From: Candidatus Scatousia excrementigallinarum
Lineage (GTDB): Bacteria; Cyanobacteriota; Vampirovibrionia; Gastranaerophilales; Gastranaerophilaceae
NCBI GenBank assembly: GCA_018711035.1
Contig: DVIU01000281.1
Coordinates: forward strand, 1-42,809
Direction: 5' to 3'
DNA: 42,809 bases
In this document: positions 39,136 to 42,809 of the stretch, piece by piece
Numbering within the stretch: position 1 is the first letter of the stretch
Layout: each line of letters begins with the position of its first letter
Program-made: the position numbers and the translations under genes
The notes under the pieces: generated by a model
What the model was told of the DNA's origin: nothing
Database searches by the model: none
The model's input: the letters and a program-made list of their open reading frames with translations, nothing else

Positions 39136-39771
39136 TTATTGAATAAGTACGTAAGTATTTTTTTCGACTTCTTTTGACAATTCTTTTATAACTTCATTAT
39201 CCATTCTCACGCACCCCAGTGAAGCGTACTTACCAAGACTGTTAGGGTTTTTATTTCCGTGGATAAATTGTCCGTTTCTTCCGTAAATTTTGCCGGTTTC
39301 AGGATTAATATTTTCTATGATTATTACATTCGGGCCATAATCATTAGGATTCTTTTTTCTTTTTGTTCCGTATGCTGTTTTGTAAGGATAGGCTTCTACA
39401 TTTGTAATCATCTTTATGCCTTTACGGGTTGGCGAAGATTTTTTACCTGTTGCTACAGAGTAAACGATTTCGGCCTGACCTTTATCATCATATCTGTATA
39501 AAAGATTTGTTTTTGTATCAATTACAATTGCAGCGAATTTTTTTTCGCCGGCAACCGTGATTATCGGGCTCGGTGCATTTTTTAAATGTTCGGGATTTTT
39601 GCTCCCTTTGGGTGATACCTTTTCTTTCTCAATAGTCAATCCCGTTTGCGGAATTTCATCCGGTACATTTGAATTTGTTTTCGCAAAGACAGTATTTATT
39701 TCAGAAGAATTTTTACTTCCGCTGAATTTTATTGTTATATCGTTATTTAAATTTGGATTTATTTTTATCAT
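39136..39771 (-). CDS. L,D-transpeptidase (YkuD domain)
   Basis: 211 aa. The YkuD domain covers about 78-211: AAIVIDTKTNLLYRYDDKGQAEIVYSVATGKKSSPTRKG...IIENINPETGKIYGRNGQFIHG and the catalytic SLGCVRMDN (His and Cys). It makes 3-3 peptidoglycan cross-links or anchors proteins. There is no recognisable signal peptide; the N-terminus (MIKINPNLNNDITIKFSGSKNSS) is polar and contains IKFSG. It starts 2 nt after the AsmA-like stop with no ribosome site, so it is translated by coupling. Confidence 0.9.
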   Translation of the reverse strand: MIKINPNLNNDITIKFSGSKNSSEINTVFAKTNSNVPDEIPQTGLTIEKEKVSPKGSKNPEHLKNAPSPIITVAGEKKFAAIVIDTKTNLLYRYDDKGQAEIVYSVATGKKSSPTRKGIKMITNVEAYPYKTAYGTKRKKNPNDYGPNVIIIENINPETGKIYGRNGQFIHGNKNPNSLGKYASLGCVRMDNEVIKELSKEVEKNTYVLIQ

Positions 39772-39773
39772 AG

Positions 39774-42551
39774 TTATTTAATCTTTTTCAAAGATGAAAG
39801 GAAGTTATTATTCACAACATCGCCGTCTACTTTTGTTAAAAATACCTGACTTTCGTCTTCACCTATTTCAAGTTTAGGCAGTTGTCCAATTTCGGCAGCG
39901 TAGTACTGGGCATCATTTCTGCTGCTTAGAGGAATTCTGTTTGCGAGGCTGTTAAGAGATATGCTTCTTAGTGCTCCTGCAAATCCTTTTTTTGTATTGC
40001 TAAATTTGGTATAAATTCTTAAAGTTGCGTCTCCGCTTTCAATCTCATAACGTCCTACAATAAAGCTGCTCAACTGTGGTGATGAAGATTTTATTTTCAT
40101 CATTTCGATTACGTTATTTTTAATTAACATATCTCCGGAGATTTTTTTGAATTTGCCTTCAGGAACATTAACCATATCAGAAAGAGTTGAAGGGCTAATC
40201 ATTGCCAGAGGATTCCTGAACAGTGCCGCAAATTTCATAACATATTCAACAAGTCCGATTTTTTGAATTTGTCCGTCGTTAACAACAAATTTCATAATGC
40301 CGTTGAGTTTTAGGGAATCGTCTGTATATAAATCCATTATACCGCTTGCTTTTCCTGAGATTTCGCGCGGAAGATTTAACAATGTTGTTGACATTGTATC
40401 GGAATTTATGTCTTTAACTCCGAGTTTTATATTGTATTTATGTTTTTTTAAATCGCAGTGAACTTTCAGAGAAGAAATACCTTCTGCAATATCAAATCTG
40501 TTGGATTTAAGTTCAAGAATATTATTTTTATCAAGAGTTAGGTTTGCCGCAATATTTCCGAAGTTGATATCTTTAAATTTTCCTTCTTTAAGTCTGAATA
40601 TACATCTTTCAATGATTAAATTATTAACATCAAATACAACAGACTCATCTGCTGCGATATCATTTTCATCAGCGTCAATACTAACTTGTGGTGCATTTTT
40701 GACCGCATCTGTATTTTGTTTGTTAAATGATTTAAGAATTTTATCAACATCAATATTATCCATGCCAAAGTTGACATCCTTAATCACGATTGGATATTTT
40801 AAACCGTTAGCAATATCACCGGTAAAATCGAATTTTGTACGTTTGTATCTGCCGTCAGCAACCAGATGGATAGTATCTTTATCTGTAAAAAGTTCTCCGT
40901 TTTTAATGGCAATTCTCTGAGACGGAATCCTTATGTTTTCGGCTTTCATATTACCTTTTATAACAGGGTAAGGGCCGTTATTCAAAACAGCAAGGTCGCC
41001 GGAGAATTTCCCGCCTTTGAATAATCTCTGGCCGATTAATACATTTAAAAATTCGCTCGGAAGCGGGTTCGGAATATTAAATCCTAAATCCTGTACAAGC
41101 GGAACAGGTTTTGAGCAGTCAACATTGCCGTTTAATGTCAGGACGGGTTTAACTTTACTGCCTTTTACCAGTTCTTGAGCTATAAAGTAATTGATATCTT
41201 TAATATTCAAAATATTATTTTCAAAGTGGAGATTTGCCTGTACTGCTCTATCCCAACCGGTTGGAGTCAGGGATGCTCCGTCAACAAGGATATCATCTCC
41301 TTTTGCGAGTTTTGAGGCCCAATCAACGTCAATTTTGTTATTTATTGATTTTACAATTATTCTTGTGCCAGCTTTCCCGATAATTTCAAGAGGGATACCG
41401 GTGAGTTTTGAAAGGTAATTTTTTGCAAAATCATTTGTGGCTACTGTTGTGATTATTACCTCTGTATCACAGGATTTAGCGTAATCCTTCATAACTCCCT
41501 TCAGGGATAGTTTATTCGAGGTTTGTGTACCGTAAAAACCTTCAAAATCTTTGAATGTGATATCTTTTGAGGTTAAAAGCACCGTGCCTTTATTGACTGT
41601 AATAGGAAGGTTACTTACAGGAATAATTTTTAAAGAACTTTTATTAAGATTGATAGACCCGTTCATATCATTTTTTGTAAGATTAATGTCGAAGTCAAAA
41701 TCACCATTCATATCTTTAAAAAATGCAAGCATTTCACGTCCGTTATTGATGATGATGTTTGAGTTTACAATATCTATAACGTCCTGAACTTTGAATCTTT
41801 TTGATGAAAGATTTACGTTAATTCCATCTTTTCTTGAAGCTTTTGCGTTGATATGGACATTTGATTTATTTATGTCAAGAACACAGTCGTCCACGATTAT
41901 GCTTTTATCTTTTATAACAACTCTGTTCTTATCAGCAATTGCGAAATGAAGAATACTATCATTCTTTTTAATTTTTGTGTCTATATCAAAATGAATAAAT
42001 TTCTCGACTTTTTGTGTATTATCAATTTCTAAATTGTCTGCGTTAAGTTTTACATAAACATCAGGCTCAAGTTTGTATAGAATCAAACTTTTTTTCAAAG
42101 AAAGCACAGAGTCATAAAAGTCGACTTCCCATTCACTTTCCTTTTGTTTTTTCTGCTCTTTTTGTGCCGGAACCAGTGCCATTAACCGGTTTACATCCGC
42201 AAAAATATAATCAAGCCCGAATCTGTTTAAAATAATCCTTTTTTTGAATAAATCTTTGAATGATATTTCTGTATCAAGATTTTCTACATTAAAAATTTCG
42301 ATATTATTTTTTGATAATTTTATACCGTCAGTTTTGAAGGAAATTACAGGCGAAAATTCTGTTTTTAAAACAGGATTTTTAATCTCAATATTAAGGTCTG
42401 TATATTTATTAACTTTATTTTCAACAAATCTGATAACTTTTGGATTAGAAACAGCAGCAGGGAGAGCTTTTAAATAAAAAACGAACGGTATACTTGCCAG
42501 AACCGCTGCCGCACATATAACACCACCTATAACTTTAATCTTTTTCTTCAT
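39774..42551 (-). CDS. AsmA-like envelope protein
   Basis: 925 aa. One N-terminal membrane helix (about 6-27, IGGVICAAAVLASIPFVFYL), then a very long, beta-rich extracytoplasmic part with repeating amphipathic strands (FDFDINLTKNDMNGSINLNKSSLKI..., LKSNRFDIAEGISSLKVHCDLKK) and the C-terminal MDLYTDDSLKLNGIMKFVVNDGQIQKIGLVEYVMKFAAL typical of AsmA/DUF3971-type lipid-transport bridge proteins. Supports a diderm envelope. I start at 42551 after GAGGA; the longer frame adds 11 residues. The L,D-transpeptidase gene follows in the same operon. Confidence 0.85.
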   Translation of the reverse strand: MKKKIKVIGGVICAAAVLASIPFVFYLKALPAAVSNPKVIRFVENKVNKYTDLNIEIKNPVLKTEFSPVISFKTDGIKLSKNNIEIFNVENLDTEISFKDLFKKRIILNRFGLDYIFADVNRLMALVPAQKEQKKQKESEWEVDFYDSVLSLKKSLILYKLEPDVYVKLNADNLEIDNTQKVEKFIHFDIDTKIKKNDSILHFAIADKNRVVIKDKSIIVDDCVLDINKSNVHINAKASRKDGINVNLSSKRFKVQDVIDIVNSNIIINNGREMLAFFKDMNGDFDFDINLTKNDMNGSINLNKSSLKIIPVSNLPITVNKGTVLLTSKDITFKDFEGFYGTQTSNKLSLKGVMKDYAKSCDTEVIITTVATNDFAKNYLSKLTGIPLEIIGKAGTRIIVKSINNKIDVDWASKLAKGDDILVDGASLTPTGWDRAVQANLHFENNILNIKDINYFIAQELVKGSKVKPVLTLNGNVDCSKPVPLVQDLGFNIPNPLPSEFLNVLIGQRLFKGGKFSGDLAVLNNGPYPVIKGNMKAENIRIPSQRIAIKNGELFTDKDTIHLVADGRYKRTKFDFTGDIANGLKYPIVIKDVNFGMDNIDVDKILKSFNKQNTDAVKNAPQVSIDADENDIAADESVVFDVNNLIIERCIFRLKEGKFKDINFGNIAANLTLDKNNILELKSNRFDIAEGISSLKVHCDLKKHKYNIKLGVKDINSDTMSTTLLNLPREISGKASGIMDLYTDDSLKLNGIMKFVVNDGQIQKIGLVEYVMKFAALFRNPLAMISPSTLSDMVNVPEGKFKKISGDMLIKNNVIEMMKIKSSSPQLSSFIVGRYEIESGDATLRIYTKFSNTKKGFAGALRSISLNSLANRIPLSSRNDAQYYAAEIGQLPKLEIGEDESQVFLTKVDGDVVNNNFLSSLKKIK

Positions 42552-42604
42552 AATATCCTCAATTAAAATTATATCATAAACCAATTTTATGTTATTATAT
42601 ATTT

Positions 42605-42809
42605 ATGAAGAAATTTTTTATATTGCTGGGATTAATTGTATTACTTAACGGATGTGTTTATCCAGCCGATAATGCTCGGGAACCTATTAAAGCATCTGTT
42701 TCAATGAGTGATTTAACCGTATTCAGCGGCGAAAAAAACTTATTCGGACTTAAAGATAAAGAAGGAAATATTATTGTAGAACCTCAATATAAAAAACTAA
42801 TAAGACTTG
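42605..42809 (+). CDS. WG-repeat lipoprotein, N-terminal part (3' truncated)
   Basis: Cut by the right edge. Lipoprotein signal: MKKFFILLGLIVLLNGC, lipobox LNGC with Cys17. After a short linker comes NLFGLKDKEGNIIVEPQYKKL, one WG-type repeat unit (fG L.DkeGn.ii.PqYd). There is no ribosome site; TATTAT (42593-42598) lies 6 nt before the ATG, so a leaderless start is likely. Divergent from the AsmA-like gene. Function outside the window. Confidence 0.8.
   Translation, partial: MKKFFILLGLIVLLNGCVYPADNAREPIKASVSMSDLTVFSGEKNLFGLKDKEGNIIVEPQYKKLIRL

Overview
The window looks like a chromosomal segment of a low-GC, diderm gut bacterium of the non-photosynthetic Cyanobacteria branch (Melainabacteria/Vampirovibrionia, probably Gastranaerophilales). 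This is an inference. It rests on the tmRNA tag (ANNVIKADFSRAYALAA, which opens like cyanobacterial ANNIV tags), on type IV prepilin-like proteins of the FTLAEVLITLGIIG kind with poly-glycine leaders, on outer-membrane style proteins (Skp/OmpH-like, AsmA-like), and on the overall gene style. No rRNA or tRNA gene was seen.

Layout. 1-3493: end of a sensor kinase, a REC-GGDEF-like-REC regulator, an orphan ribbon-helix-helix protein, a membrane-anchored Hsp20-like protein, a stand-alone receiver and a secreted parvulin. 3497-4702: an unrecognised protein with PRTase-like stretches. 4894-12193: central metabolism (prs, pgk, UDP-glucuronate decarboxylase, iron-type alcohol dehydrogenase, tpiA) with small HTH genes between. 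12285-15607: a small unknown gene, a short uvrC, a frame-broken prepilin gene and a Skp-like gene. 15810-24441: an unknown 87-aa gene, a YceD/DUF177 gene, rpmF, plsX, fabH, fabD, fabG, acpP and fabF, interrupted by two unknown or accessory genes, one of them a second frame-broken prepilin gene between fabD and fabG. 24494-30644: another small divergent HTH pair, LemA, a TPM-domain protein, a CCA-adding/poly(A) polymerase family enzyme and a large SF1 helicase-nuclease fusion. 30723-31119: tmRNA (ssrA). 31120-35384: an accessory island anchored on the tmRNA 3' end. 35650-42809: a small unknown gene, a hexapeptide acyltransferase, an MFS exporter, an HD-domain protein, an L,D-transpeptidase, an AsmA-like giant and the start of a WG-repeat lipoprotein.

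The most interesting region is 31083-35384. The tmRNA 3' end is repeated at about 33252 and 35368, which cuts the island into two modules of 2133 and 2116 bp. Both modules have the same ends: a hairpin element of about 137 bp after the left att and two conserved blocks before the right att. Their cargo differs, but each carries a minus-strand gene with the same phage minor-head-like CxxC...HPNCxC domain. In module 1 this domain is fused to an M23 peptidase. In module 2 it is a separate gene directly upstream of a secreted VRR-NUC-like nuclease. No integrase is present. This resembles a tandem array of tmRNA-targeted cargo cassettes.

Other genome-level signals: two prepilin genes each carry an 11-G run that puts the start codon one base out of frame (candidate phase variation). 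A 92-bp promoter/leader element with AGGAT tandem repeats is duplicated upstream of two unrelated unknown genes. Nine genes have a -10 box only 6-7 nt before the start codon and little or no Shine-Dalgarno sequence, which suggests common leaderless transcription. Two divergent small-protein/HTH modules flank palindromic operators.
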